A DNA stretch of 64,000 nucleotides from Clostridium sp. CS001 (GTDB lineage Bacteria > Bacillota > Clostridia > Clostridiales > Clostridiaceae). Location of the stretch: contig NZ_JAIZZN010000015.1 in NCBI RefSeq assembly GCF_020443565.1, positions 23,930 to 87,929 of the forward strand, given 5' to 3'. Numbering within the stretch: position 1 is the first letter of the stretch; each line of letters begins with the position of its first letter. Both the position numbers and the translations under genes were made by a program. The notes under the pieces are model-generated. The model saw nothing but the letters and a program-made list of their open reading frames with translations. It was not told where the DNA came from and searched no databases. Of the stretch, positions 27,301 through 35,902 are shown piece after piece.

Positions 27301-29812
27301 TGGAGGCCAATATACTTTGGGCTTTAAGCATACCTAAAATATAATCTGCTTTTTCAAGCATAAGCTGTGCTTGTCCAATATAATAAACAGTGCTATCTAT
27401 ATCATTTTTACTTAGGAACACTGATGCCACTTTAATTAAGCTATCTATTATATACTGGGAAAGCTCAGTGTCTTCCTTGTATTTTTGTATTGATAAATAG
27501 TAATTTATAGCTACTTCCATATTTCCCTCTTGTTCATGTAAGTCTGCAAGATCTATTATAATCTTAACATTCTTAACTTGGTCCACTGAATAGTCCATTA
27601 TGGCTACAGCCTTAGTTAAGTTCTTTATTGCACCACTTCTATTTTTTAGCACTCTCATATTCTCAGCATTTTTAACATAATAATGAATTATCTTTTGCAC
27701 TTGTTTAGATTTCTCTAAGTGGTAAATTAATTCCTCAATATATTCTGTTCCACCCTCTGCATATTGAGTTTCAAGTACCTTTGCAGCTAATTTGTGCATT
27801 GCCGCAGAATCTTCCTCTGTGATTTTTTCATATATAAGACTTTTAAGAAACTTATTATAAAAATCAAACACAAATCCTCTATCCTCAATTTTTTTACACA
27901 GTATTCCAGAAGAAATGAAAACCTTAACGGCTTTATCTAAATTATCATAAGGCGCCTCAACAAAGTTACCAATCATATCTAAAGAGACGGCACTTTTAAA
28001 AATAGATATTGTTTTTAAAATACTATAACTAACTTCCCCCATTCCTTTTACTTGATTTAAAAGTACTTCATGCATATCTGACGGAATTATAAACTTAGAA
28101 TATTCATAATCCTTAGTCCAATATCCCTTATCTTTATCTATATAAATATATCCTTTATTATAAAGACTCTTTATAACTTCCTCCACGAATAATGGATTGC
28201 CTTTGGTTTTATCATATACACTTTCTGCAAGCTTATATGGCGTATTAAGCATATTTAAGAGTCCTTGAACCATTTTAGCCACTTCTATTTCACCAAGTTC
28301 TTCTAAGAATAAATTGGTAACACCATTACTAAGTGTTATATTTTTTATGAATTCTAGGAACTTTTTATTTGACACACACTCCCCATCACAATAAGACATA
28401 ACTACCATGATATTTTTATTTGGGGACTTCTTTCTTATAAGATATTCTATAAGCTCTATTGTAAAGTCATCTGCTAAATGGAAGTTATCGATAATTATAA
28501 CTATAGGTGTATTATTTATGCACTCCTCAATAAAGCCCATTGCAGAGTGAATAAGTCTAAACTTCTCTTTATCACCACTCAATGGTTCAGACGGCATTAT
28601 ACTCTTTTTACCACCTAGTTCTGGTATAAACTTCACTAACTCCTGCTCGTACCTTTCTAATACTTCTGGTTCACACTCAGAAATAAATTGCTTTAGTATA
28701 TCTAAAAAAGCCTTATCACTATTTTTACTTGAAGCATCTAATATAAAGCTACTATAAGTTCTTACCTTCTTTATAGAAAAAAGATACTTTATCTCCTTAA
28801 GAAAGCGTGTTTTACCAATGCCAGTTTCTCCATGAATTAAAATAGTAGAATTATAATGGTTTTTATCTTTAATAGATTCATAGGTATCAATAACCTTCAT
28901 GATTTCTTCATCTCTACCTATAATTTTTAAGTTAAAATTCAATTTTTCAATTTCTTCATTTCTATGTGAAGTGTATTCCTTATGAAAAAAAATATTTATA
29001 TCCGTTACTAAATCTGAAATACTTTCGTATCTTTTTGAAGTATCGCTATTAATCATTTTTTCAATAATACTTTTTATTCTTTCATCAAAACCCTCATTGC
29101 CTTTAAATATCTCTTGAAGCTTATAATCATCAAGACTCTCAACTTCTTCACCAATAACATAATTACTATTCTTACTTTTCATATATAAAACAAAGAGTAG
29201 CATACCTAGAGAGTAAATATCACTAAGAACACTAACTTTACTTCCTTCTAATATCTCCGGTGCCTTAAAGTACTCTTGACTATCTTGCACCTTCCAAAAA
29301 TCCTGTTTTTCAAGCTGCACTGTTGGAATATCCTTAAACTTAATACACTTCTCATTACTAGCATCTCCGTCATCAACTATTATATTAGCCAAATTAACCT
29401 CACCATAAATAACACCTTTTAAATGGAGGTAATTTATGCCTTTGCAAGCTTCTATAAACAAATCTAATAATTCTTCAACTTGCATACCAGTAACCATATC
29501 CAAAATATTAAGACTATTTTGAACGTACTCGGTTGTGTAAAAGTAAACCTTATCATTCAACTTCTTATTGTCTAAAAGATTAATTAAAGAAAACTCATAT
29601 ACTGATGTTATGTTTTGACATACTATATTTGTTAAACTAGCAAACTCTTTTGTATAAAATTCTATTAAATCCTTTTGTATATATTCTAAATTAAGAATAT
29701 TTAATTGAAGTGTATCGTAATTTTTCATTATGTCATTTACTACATAACTGGAAACTATCCTATTTTGTTTTATGCATCTCACTATTCTATATCTGTTATT
29801 AATAATTTCCAT
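24374..29812 (-). CDS. giant signalling protein: pseudokinase, AAA ATPase, TPR, GAF, GGDEF, GAF
   Basis: This 1812-residue protein begins with a Ser/Thr kinase-like domain (residues about 1-275) that has lost the Gly loop, and its HRD motif reads YGE, so it should be inactive. A predicted AAA ATPase follows, with P-loop GETGIGKT at 328-335. Then come a long TPR-like helical region (about 680-1170), a GAF domain, and a diguanylate cyclase domain with GGEEF at 1556-1560. Five residues before that lies an RETD product-inhibition site (1547-1550). A second GAF domain ends the protein. The visible active motifs predict c-di-GMP synthesis gated by ATPase and ligand binding. Confidence 0.88.
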   Translation of the reverse strand: MEIINNRYRIVRCIKQNRIVSSYVVNDIMKNYDTLQLNILNLEYIQKDLIEFYTKEFASLTNIVCQNITSVYEFSLINLLDNKKLNDKVYFYTTEYVQNSLNILDMVTGMQVEELLDLFIEACKGINYLHLKGVIYGEVNLANIIVDDGDASNEKCIKFKDIPTVQLEKQDFWKVQDSQEYFKAPEILEGSKVSVLSDIYSLGMLLFVLYMKSKNSNYVIGEEVESLDDYKLQEIFKGNEGFDERIKSIIEKMINSDTSKRYESISDLVTDINIFFHKEYTSHRNEEIEKLNFNLKIIGRDEEIMKVIDTYESIKDKNHYNSTILIHGETGIGKTRFLKEIKYLFSIKKVRTYSSFILDASSKNSDKAFLDILKQFISECEPEVLERYEQELVKFIPELGGKKSIMPSEPLSGDKEKFRLIHSAMGFIEECINNTPIVIIIDNFHLADDFTIELIEYLIRKKSPNKNIMVVMSYCDGECVSNKKFLEFIKNITLSNGVTNLFLEELGEIEVAKMVQGLLNMLNTPYKLAESVYDKTKGNPLFVEEVIKSLYNKGYIYIDKDKGYWTKDYEYSKFIIPSDMHEVLLNQVKGMGEVSYSILKTISIFKSAVSLDMIGNFVEAPYDNLDKAVKVFISSGILCKKIEDRGFVFDFYNKFLKSLIYEKITEEDSAAMHKLAAKVLETQYAEGGTEYIEELIYHLEKSKQVQKIIHYYVKNAENMRVLKNRSGAIKNLTKAVAIMDYSVDQVKNVKIIIDLADLHEQEGNMEVAINYYLSIQKYKEDTELSQYIIDSLIKVASVFLSKNDIDSTVYYIGQAQLMLEKADYILGMLKAQSILASICDRNQEYEKVQDICNRCIGMCIGEYEELKVMFYNHKGLAYLRSGRTDEALLVFEENIMLCIKYNNIPILLKSLNNIGVIYGDYYQEEDKALMVFLELKELCEKNNMSSSEIGALINIGATYFSKEQYEISLQYFIESLEKCRKYEDERSIFYCYTSMASVYLNLGDYGNAYKYYEICNKELGKYPNQGKDIGEFYLLASELNYRLGDLNKANFYINEALSIYEYDESVFKWRAEILNEYIKFYLLVDGGNLSQVIEKIITIASKVSSMSSRLNILYDAIIFLHENRRQELMPPVFTEVNKINIDIKDRRVYVKKLYIDAVLDKKKNSKALSKVLEYSKRYKEIDISWKVNTEIGNCYLDKKDYLYAVIYYFEACGILKDIILQVPLEYRLTYMKQNNALKPFNRFICINNYYKSNKNTTMIAEEVISVNDEKELSYLLEQVNHKDILNNKNFIKSVKKIYSSSLHEDIHDISDVLENLQSDNAKNLELIIDYLSYITLATRGTIIISDNDQEFRVIASSDRRYELPQGEEVLFKALSRERPVLVTDGYVDTNINGDRSYSHNTLKASICIPIIMEGTNEKDYFKNERKRRNGSNHVVGYVYIESNRVLNNINKESMKDCLELSKVIGIILEKYKLRLSSSIDKLTGTLTRKYLEEALDEQIEVSSKAGSKFSLIMYDLDHFKMVNDKFGHRTGDYALKRVCDVVMSNIRETDIVGRYGGEEFIVILPNTDINDAEHVAEKLRSKIEQEKILDNRPITVSLGVAEFPLHGEWQDELVERVDQALYVAKHQGRNRYAIWNSEFSKKAKRTDRLTGIISGNVIQDHRNVLAMIELIELINIDKTREDKIYNLLGRIIEITEAQKGILFILDNDNCLEKYSRKVFENQWINIETYNKDIIQSVTNSKQGVCKIDWDIITEYDTVTGVPNWQSIMVIPLIRDDVVKGILYLTESTQTKEFGVEDFNFASTLGKIIVPIL

Positions 29813-30214
29813 ATAATCACGTCCTCAAATATCAATTAAATTTTCATTTTCTTTAAGTACTTATTTAATGTCTCGATTTAGAATATATTAAAAAATATAA
29901 TGCTTTTTTAAATAGTATCATGAATTTCCTAAAATGTATACCATATTATTACATTTATTATAATGTTTTAAATTTTTGCACTTATATATCATTATACCAA
30001 ACTATTATAGTCTATATAGATTTTTTTTATGAAATATCAAATATCACTACTAAGGCAACGATTACAATAATCTTGTTGCATGAATAAAAAAAACGGATTT
30101 GAGAAACAATAGTAATAATTGTAACGTATACCTATAATATGTTGTCTTATGTCGCTTAAATTATGAAATTTAGTGACTTACTTCCTATATAGATATCTTA
30201 AGGATGGTGATTGT
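29813..30214. other. divergent upstream region of the giant and inhibitor genes
   Basis: This AT-rich stretch of about 400 bases separates the starts of the giant signalling gene (minus) and the chagasin-like gene (plus), so it must hold their promoters. A hairpin with stems GCAAC/GTTGC (30056-30060, 30076-30080) and GATTA/TAATC (30061-30065, 30069-30073) is visible. TATAAT-like hexamers occur (for example 30133-30138) but no clean -35 at proper spacing is evident. Confidence 0.4.
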
Positions 30215-30559
30215 TTGAATCAAGAATATGAAAAGCTTAAACTAAATACTCTTATTTTGAACCATAAGTTTATAAATTTAATCCCTAACCATAATCATAT
30301 GCTTATCGAACTCACTGAGTCCCCTTCCACTGGATATTGTTGGCACCATACAATCTCAGATTCCTCAGTTGTTTCTTTAGAAGAAAAAGAAGTCTTTGAC
30401 TTTAACAAACCAAACATAATAGGAGGAAGTCTCCAAGTTATTTGGATATTTAGATGCTTGAAACTTGGTGAATGTAAAATACACTTCTCTTATTATAATA
30501 GCTGGAAAAGCGATCCTTTTCCTATAGATGAATATATATATATAGTGAAAGTCGAGTAA
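30215..30559 (+). CDS. chagasin-like (I42) cysteine-protease inhibitor homologue
   Basis: This protein of about 114 residues has the three loop motifs of the I42 inhibitor family in order: SPSTGYCW at residues 36-43 (NPTTG equivalent), the GGSLQVIWIF strand, and a late YYNSW in place of RPW. Chagasins block papain-like cysteine proteases. There is no signal peptide. A GTG start at 30173 is possible, but AAGGATGG at 30200-30207 favours TTG 30215. A strong terminator follows. No target protease is in view. Confidence 0.7.
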   Translation: MNQEYEKLKLNTLILNHKFINLIPNHNHMLIELTESPSTGYCWHHTISDSSVVSLEEKEVFDFNKPNIIGGSLQVIWIFRCLKLGECKIHFSYYNSWKSDPFPIDEYIYIVKVE

Positions 30560-30562
30560 TTC

Positions 30563-30602
30563 AAAATAAAAGCCCTAGGTTATGACTTAGGGCTTTTATT
30601 TT
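30563..30602. terminator. bidirectional terminator after the inhibitor gene
   Basis: A long stem AAAATAAAAGCCCTA / TAGGGCTTTTATTTT surrounds the loop, with T-runs on both strands. It ends the chagasin-like gene and the converging methionine aminopeptidase gene. Confidence 0.85.
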
Positions 30603-30641
30603 AAAATATTATTCATAAAGTTTATGGAACTATATATAACA

Positions 30642-31505
30642 TTAAGTTAGTATTTCATATCCAGTTTCAGTAACACGTATAGTATGCTCCCATTGAGATG
30701 ATAATGATCCATCTACTGTAACTGCCGTCCAATCATCCTCTAACACATCACTATCTGGGCTACCTATGTTAATCATAGGTTCAATAGTAAAAGTCATGTT
30801 AGGAAGCAATATCATGCCTTCTCCCTTCTTGCCTATATGGGGTACAAAGGGTTCTTCATGGAATTCTAATCCAACACCATGCCCACCATAATCATATACT
30901 ACAGAGTATCCATGGCTTTCTGCATGCTCCTGAATAGCATTACCTATATCTCCAAGTGTATTGTAGGGTTTAACTTGTTCTATACCCTTTTCTAGACACT
31001 CTTTTGATATGCGCACTAGGTCTATGGCTTCCTTGGAAGCTTCTCCTATTATATACATTCTATTGGCATCTCCATAATAGCCTTCTAATATGCAAGTCAC
31101 ATCCACATTAACTATATCACCATCTTTTAAAACAGTGTCGTCAGGTATACCATGACATATTACATCATTTATTGATGTACATACGCTTTTCGGAAACCCT
31201 GAATAGCCAAGCGGTGCTGGATATGCATTATGTTCAACAGTATATTCGTGTACCCAAGTATTTATATCATTTGTAGTTACTCCAGCTTTTATCCTATCTG
31301 AAACCATATCAAGTATCTCATGAGTTAGTTTACAACTCTTTCTAATCCCATCTATTTGTTCCTCTGTTTTCATAATATCTCTAGGTATTTTGTATCCTAC
31401 CTTTTTCTCTAAGTTTCCTATGAATATATCTTGGTCCATATGACACTTCTTGTACTTCTTCCCACTGCCACACCAACAAATATCATTGCGTGATAATATG
31501 CTCAT
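30642..31505 (-). CDS. map: methionine aminopeptidase with N-terminal SEC-C zinc motif
   Basis: This 287-residue protein removes the start Met from new proteins. A SEC-C zinc motif ([13 protein letters not shown], residues 10-22) comes first. The type I aminopeptidase fold follows, with its metal ligands in VNVDVTCI, YYGDANRM, GHGVGLEFHE, FTIEPM and QWEHTI. TTGGAGG precedes the start at 31505; an earlier in-frame ATG at 31541 lacks a site. The SEC-C form is common in Firmicutes and is thought to favour ribosome contact. Confidence 0.92.
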   Translation of the reverse strand: MSILSRNDICWCGSGKKYKKCHMDQDIFIGNLEKKVGYKIPRDIMKTEEQIDGIRKSCKLTHEILDMVSDRIKAGVTTNDINTWVHEYTVEHNAYPAPLGYSGFPKSVCTSINDVICHGIPDDTVLKDGDIVNVDVTCILEGYYGDANRMYIIGEASKEAIDLVRISKECLEKGIEQVKPYNTLGDIGNAIQEHAESHGYSVVYDYGGHGVGLEFHEEPFVPHIGKKGEGMILLPNMTFTIEPMINIGSPDSDVLEDDWTAVTVDGSLSSQWEHTIRVTETGYEILT

Positions 31506-31680
31506 TTTGTTTCCTCCAATTAAAGTTATTCTAAAAATCAATTATAGTTAAAGTTCAGCTATGCTTGATATTTTCATCTCTTATTATAGTTTATAATTTC
31601 AAGTATTAAAACTTATTTTCATGTTTTTTGTAAATTACTTAAGGATAATCGTCATAAATCTTTCGGTATTAAGCACATAT

Positions 31681-33009
31681 CTAATTTATGACCTGTTTAG
31701 TAGCTCTTTCTATTATACTACTATCTTCACCCATTAGCACTCTTGTGCTCTTCTCAGAATTTTCAGCTCTCCATACCTCCACCTCTTCATTAAGATTATA
31801 TTGACCTTTACTTTCTAATGCATCAGTTAATGGTACAATTTCATAAACCAACTTATTATCATCACTATATTTATGTACCCAAGTTGGGATATAAGATACT
31901 TCACTTATTGTAATCTCCTTAGAGGTCTTATTTTTTCTAATCTGTATGTTAACTATAAGACCATCCTCAGTATATCTATTGTTAGTTCTTTCGTATTGCT
32001 GATTTGAAATGAAGTTCCCCATAGAGTACACTACCAAGGACTTTTTACCAGTTTCTTTAGAGGTTATAAATTCAATGGGTTGAATAACATGCGGATGACT
32101 TCCTAAGATAACATCCACACCATAATCGCACAATTCACTTGCGATACTCTTTTGATGCACATTAGGCTTTCTTTCAAATTCGTTCCCCCAATGAATAATA
32201 AATATAATTGCTTCTGCACCCTGGCTTTTCATTTCATCAATTTGCGTTTTAATTTTATTTAAATCTTCTTTGATGTATTCATAGCTAAAAGTATTTAATA
32301 AGTTTACCACATCACTAGGAATTTCTAGTGCATTCAAAGTCTTGTTTTTCCCCTTTCTTGGGGTTTCGTAGCTGTAGCTTATAATCCCTACCTTTATACC
32401 CTTCACATCTTCTATTATATAAGGTTTTTCACCTACACTTTTCCGTGTACCAACTACCTTAAGGTTCCTTTTTTGAATTTCTGTTATAGTACTGAAAACA
32501 CCGAGACTTCCGCTATCAATCGTATGGTTATTAACTGTAGATAATACATCAAAGCCACAATCCTTTGCTGCATCAACAATACTACTAGGAGAGTTAAACC
32601 GTGGATATCCTGTGTACTTCTGATTTTCTCCAGCTAAAGTAGTCTCTAGGTTTGCAAGAGCTATATCTGCAGCTTTTATATGGTCTTTTACATACTTAAA
32701 ATTATTATTAAAATTATATTCCCCTGTATTCGCATTAAGTTGTGCTTTAAGCTGATCCTCATGGACTATTATATCTCCTACAGCTACAACGCTAGCTTCC
32801 ATATAATTTGGGTTTTCCGTTAACTGCAAATCTTCTTTAATTGATATGCTCTCTTTAACAGGCAAATTATTTTTACCTTGCAGGCTATTTATACTTTCTT
32901 GCTTTTGTCCATTTTTATAATTATCACCTTGTATGTTAATAATCATTGTCCAGATAAGTACAGCTAAACATATACATATAATTATTAGAGCTTTAATAGA
33001 TTTCTTCAT
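31681..33009 (-). CDS. CapA/poly-gamma-glutamate-type metallophosphatase family protein
   Basis: This 442-residue protein has an N-terminal membrane anchor (residues about 7-26) and an outside-facing CapA-type domain. The family hallmarks GDIIVHEDQ, ANLETTLAG, VNNHTIDSGSLGV, IHWGNEFERKPN and GSHPHVIQP are all visible. CapA homologues act in poly-gamma-glutamate capsule export or are stand-alone membrane phosphatase-like proteins of unknown role. No capBC genes are nearby, so the capsule role is not supported. Confidence 0.85.
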   Translation of the reverse strand: MKKSIKALIIICICLAVLIWTMIINIQGDNYKNGQKQESINSLQGKNNLPVKESISIKEDLQLTENPNYMEASVVAVGDIIVHEDQLKAQLNANTGEYNFNNNFKYVKDHIKAADIALANLETTLAGENQKYTGYPRFNSPSSIVDAAKDCGFDVLSTVNNHTIDSGSLGVFSTITEIQKRNLKVVGTRKSVGEKPYIIEDVKGIKVGIISYSYETPRKGKNKTLNALEIPSDVVNLLNTFSYEYIKEDLNKIKTQIDEMKSQGAEAIIFIIHWGNEFERKPNVHQKSIASELCDYGVDVILGSHPHVIQPIEFITSKETGKKSLVVYSMGNFISNQQYERTNNRYTEDGLIVNIQIRKNKTSKEITISEVSYIPTWVHKYSDDNKLVYEIVPLTDALESKGQYNLNEEVEVWRAENSEKSTRVLMGEDSSIIERATKQVIN

Positions 33010-33295
33010 ACTACATCACCACTTTACATATTAATTAAGAGAAATTAAGTACAAAGACAATTATACCATTTTATGTATATAAATAATTATAATTCCAAAT
33101 ACACTTTCTCCTATTTTTCTTAAGATAATTATACATATTATGCCATCAAACCATATAATATATTGCAAAGTATAACTTTATTACATTTTTAATAACTAAT
33201 GGTATTATTTTTCCCCTTTATACTGTAAAATATATCATAAGTGAATATTTTGAATTCTATATTTTATGTTGTTCATATTGGGGTGGGATGTAATT

Positions 33296-34414
33296 ATGAG
33301 ACTTGTACCAATCGAAGTTGCTAAACCAGGAGATTGTTTAGCTAAGACTATATTTGATGATGATGGAAGAGTTCTGTTAAGAGAAGGTGTTGCGTTAACT
33401 GACGCTTTTTTAATAAGAATCAAACGTCTGCAAATATTTTCTATATATATTAATGATGAATATAGTGAAACTATAATTGAAGATGTAATAAAACCTGAAC
33501 TACGCCAAACTGCTATAAAAGCTATAAAAGAAACATTCTATAGCTTTGAAAAATATAGTCAATACTCCAGCAGTGCAAGTTTTAATGAAAAAAAATTTGC
33601 TAAGGAAAAACAATCTTATTTTGAATCTATAGGAAGCATTGCCAAAGATATAATTGACGAAATTATAAGCAAAAAAAATGTAATGATTAATCTAGTAGAT
33701 ATTAAGAGTTTAGATAATTATACTTATCAACATAGTGTTAATGTTGCTGTAATTTCCCTAGTACTAGGTGTTCAATTGCAACTAAATCAAAATGAACTTT
33801 ACACTTTATGCATGGGCGCATTGATACATGATATAGGGAAAGTGCTTATTCCAAAAGATATAGCATTAAAACCTGGTCCGTTAACTGATGAAGAATTTAG
33901 GATTATGAAGATGCATACTACAAAAGGTTATGATTATTTAAAGGGATGCTTGGAAATATCAGCTCCTTCTAGAATTATTGCACTTCAACATCATGAAAAA
34001 GTAAATGGAACAGGTTATCCAGATAACTTAAAGGATATTTCTATAAACAGATTCGCTAGAATTGTTGCTATTGCAGATGTGTATGATGCACTTACTTCTG
34101 ATAGACCTTATAGGAAAGCTATGAGCCCTAATGATGCTGTAGAATATATCTTTTCCCATGGCGATACTCAGTTTGATTTTGAAATGGTTAAAGTATTTGC
34201 CAAGGCAGTTGTCCCTTATCCGCCCGGAACTCTGGTAAGACTAAATACTGGCGAGATCGCTGTGGTAACAGATGTGTTTCCTAATCTTGCCTTAAGACCA
34301 CAGGTTAAAGTTATAAAAAAAGGACTCGCTAATAATTCGAAAGAAGTTGGGACTAATGTTTCATTAATAAAACATCTTGGTATAGTAATCCAAAATGTAG
34401 AATTTGATATATAA
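33296..34414 (+). CDS. HD-GYP c-di-GMP phosphodiesterase
   Basis: This 372-residue protein has an N-terminal DUF3391-like region (about 1-60) and a C-terminal HD-GYP domain. HDIGK is at residues 178-182 and HHEKVNGTGYP at 232-242, so the metal and substrate motifs are intact. It should hydrolyse c-di-GMP and would oppose the GGDEF domain of the giant protein nearby. ATG 33296 is preferred over 33266, because the G-rich site GGGGTGGG precedes it. A terminator follows. Confidence 0.92.
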   Translation: MRLVPIEVAKPGDCLAKTIFDDDGRVLLREGVALTDAFLIRIKRLQIFSIYINDEYSETIIEDVIKPELRQTAIKAIKETFYSFEKYSQYSSSASFNEKKFAKEKQSYFESIGSIAKDIIDEIISKKNVMINLVDIKSLDNYTYQHSVNVAVISLVLGVQLQLNQNELYTLCMGALIHDIGKVLIPKDIALKPGPLTDEEFRIMKMHTTKGYDYLKGCLEISAPSRIIALQHHEKVNGTGYPDNLKDISINRFARIVAIADVYDALTSDRPYRKAMSPNDAVEYIFSHGDTQFDFEMVKVFAKAVVPYPPGTLVRLNTGEIAVVTDVFPNLALRPQVKVIKKGLANNSKEVGTNVSLIKHLGIVIQNVEFDI

Positions 34415-34420
34415 CGTCAT

Positions 34421-34452
34421 AAAGGATATTCCAAAATATCGGAATATCCTTT
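34421..34452 (+). terminator. terminator of the HD-GYP gene
   Basis: AAAGGATATTCC (34421-34432) pairs with GGAATATCCTTT (34441-34452), followed by a T-rich run. Confidence 0.85.
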
Positions 34453-34493
34453 TATATTAAAATCCACTAAGGCGGATTAGCTAACTCCATTTT

Positions 34494-34766
34494 CTATATA
34501 CTACTAACTATGTAATCGCTTTTAAGATACTCATATTTGTTCTTACTTGCTTTAGATACTAAGTTATTATTGGCTATCTCTGTAGCTTCTTCTATGTTCT
34601 TAGCTTTAAAGGTTATAGTTCCACCATTTCTATTGTACATTCCTCCACAAATTAAATACTTAGAAGGATGATTATCCTTATCAGTACTTTGCGTATAAGT
34701 TATTGCTAAACTGTCGTTACCTTCCTGTCTGTAGTTAATCTTAACCAATAAATCTTTTGTTTCCAT
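34494..34766 (-). CDS. small protein of unknown function (90 aa)
   Basis: This 90-residue protein begins METKDLLVKINYRQEGND and has no signal, membrane segment or motif that I recognise. It contains a compact beta-rich looking first half (CGGMYNRNGGTITF) and a helical second half. A CAAATGGAAACAAAAG-type context and good spacing support the ATG, with a G-rich stretch before it. Hairpin-type repeats lie on both sides of it. Confidence 0.6.
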   Translation of the reverse strand: METKDLLVKINYRQEGNDSLAITYTQSTDKDNHPSKYLICGGMYNRNGGTITFKAKNIEEATEIANNNLVSKASKNKYEYLKSDYIVSSI

Positions 34767-34781
34767 TTGCTTTACCCCCAG

Positions 34782-34850
34782 TTTAATAATCTACTAGCGT
34801 AGCTTTTAATAATCTACTAGCGTAGCTTTTTAATAATCCACTAATGTGGT
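34782..34850 (-). repeat. tandem hairpin repeats (three units)
   Basis: A unit of about 23 bases, TTTAATAATCTACTAGCGTAGC, occurs at 34782-34803 and again at 34804-34826, and a diverged copy at 34828-34850. Each can form a small hairpin: CTAC-TAGC-GTAG in the first two and CCAC-TAAT-GTGG in the third. The paired change keeps the stem. A fourth weaker copy is seen at 34461-34478. The rest of the 34767-35163 gap shows no gene. Confidence 0.65.
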
Positions 34851-35163
34851 AACTAAAATTCAGTTTAGCTGTAACTCAAGCTGCTATGTACTACGGCATA
34901 ATACACCTTTTGATAATATATGTTTGCAAATACTTTACAGGTATTTTTATCCTCAATATTCTATATTCTTATTATATAGAACATATGTTCGTAAGTCAAT
35001 AGATTTTACAAAATTAACTTATCTCACAAGGAAAACCTTCCAGTTCTATGGATGGACAATCTCTCTTATAATAAATATATATGCTTAGTATGTTCCTTTT
35101 ATTACAACTAATTTATGTTATTTATAATACTCATTATTAGTAATACTTAATAGATTATAACGG

Positions 35164-35210
35164 CTACAAAAATACAAGCTTAGAGTATGTTTTATACTCT
35201 AAGCTTGTAT
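35164..35210 (-). terminator. terminator embedded in the response-regulator 3' end
   Basis: A perfect 16-bp stem (35172-35187 with 35195-35210) has a seven-base loop and, on the minus strand, a run of T. The right arm is the last five codons of the response-regulator gene and the stop codon lies in the loop, so coding sequence and terminator overlap. Confidence 0.9.
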
Positions 35211-35887
35211 CCCGCTCCCCACACGGTTTCAATATATTGAGGTTCAGATGTAGAAATCTCAATTTTCTCTCTAACCCTACAAATATGTACTGTAACAGTA
35301 GCATTGTCTGTAATAGCGTCAAATCCCCAAACCTTTTCAAATAACTCGTCTTTGCTGAATACTCTATTGGGGTTCTCTGCTAGATGAAGTAATAAGTCAA
35401 ATTCCTTTTGAGGCAAACTTACTTCAACTCCATTTACAAATACCTGTCTTGAATCCTTGTTTATTTCTAGCCCTCTTATTATGATGGTATCATTTTTAAC
35501 ATTTTCTTTAAACTTACTTTTTATTCTTTCATAATTTCGAATATGTGACTTAACTCTAGCAACTAGTTCACTTGGATTGAAAGGCTTTGTGATGTAATCA
35601 TCTGCACCAAGGCTTAAGCCTTTTATCTTATCAATATCTTCTTTTTTTGCAGAAACCAATAAAACTGGAATATCCTTTTCCTCTCTTATGCTACGCAAAA
35701 TAGTGAACCCATCAATTTTAGGAAGCATAACATCAAGAATTAAAAGATCATACTCATTCGTTTTTAGAGCATTTAAACCAGCTACTCCATTGTTACATAT
35801 TTCAACTTCAAATCCCTCAAGCTCCAAATAGTCCTTTTCAAGTTCAGCAATACTCAAATCATCTTCAACTATTAAAATCTTTTTCAT
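35192..35887 (-). CDS. OmpR-family response regulator
   Basis: This 231-residue regulator has a receiver domain (acid pocket DD at 9-10, phospho-acceptor Asp52 in LILDVMLP, conserved Lys in ITKPFNP) and a C-terminal winged helix of the OmpR/PhoB type ending GAGYKLRV. It is coded 15 bases from the sensor kinase, and the pair follows an ABC exporter. That layout is typical of modules for antimicrobial peptide sensing. Confidence 0.94.
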   Translation of the reverse strand: MKKILIVEDDLSIAELEKDYLELEGFEVEICNNGVAGLNALKTNEYDLLILDVMLPKIDGFTILRSIREEKDIPVLLVSAKKEDIDKIKGLSLGADDYITKPFNPSELVARVKSHIRNYERIKSKFKENVKNDTIIIRGLEINKDSRQVFVNGVEVSLPQKEFDLLLHLAENPNRVFSKDELFEKVWGFDAITDNATVTVHICRVREKIEISTSEPQYIETVWGAGYKLRV

Positions 35888-35902
35888 AATACGCCCCCAC
35901 TC

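Noticed and set aside
34846..35088. 80-codon plus-strand frame in the gap after the tandem repeats
   Set aside because: No ribosome binding site, odd composition, and no similarity recognised; the start lies in the repeat.
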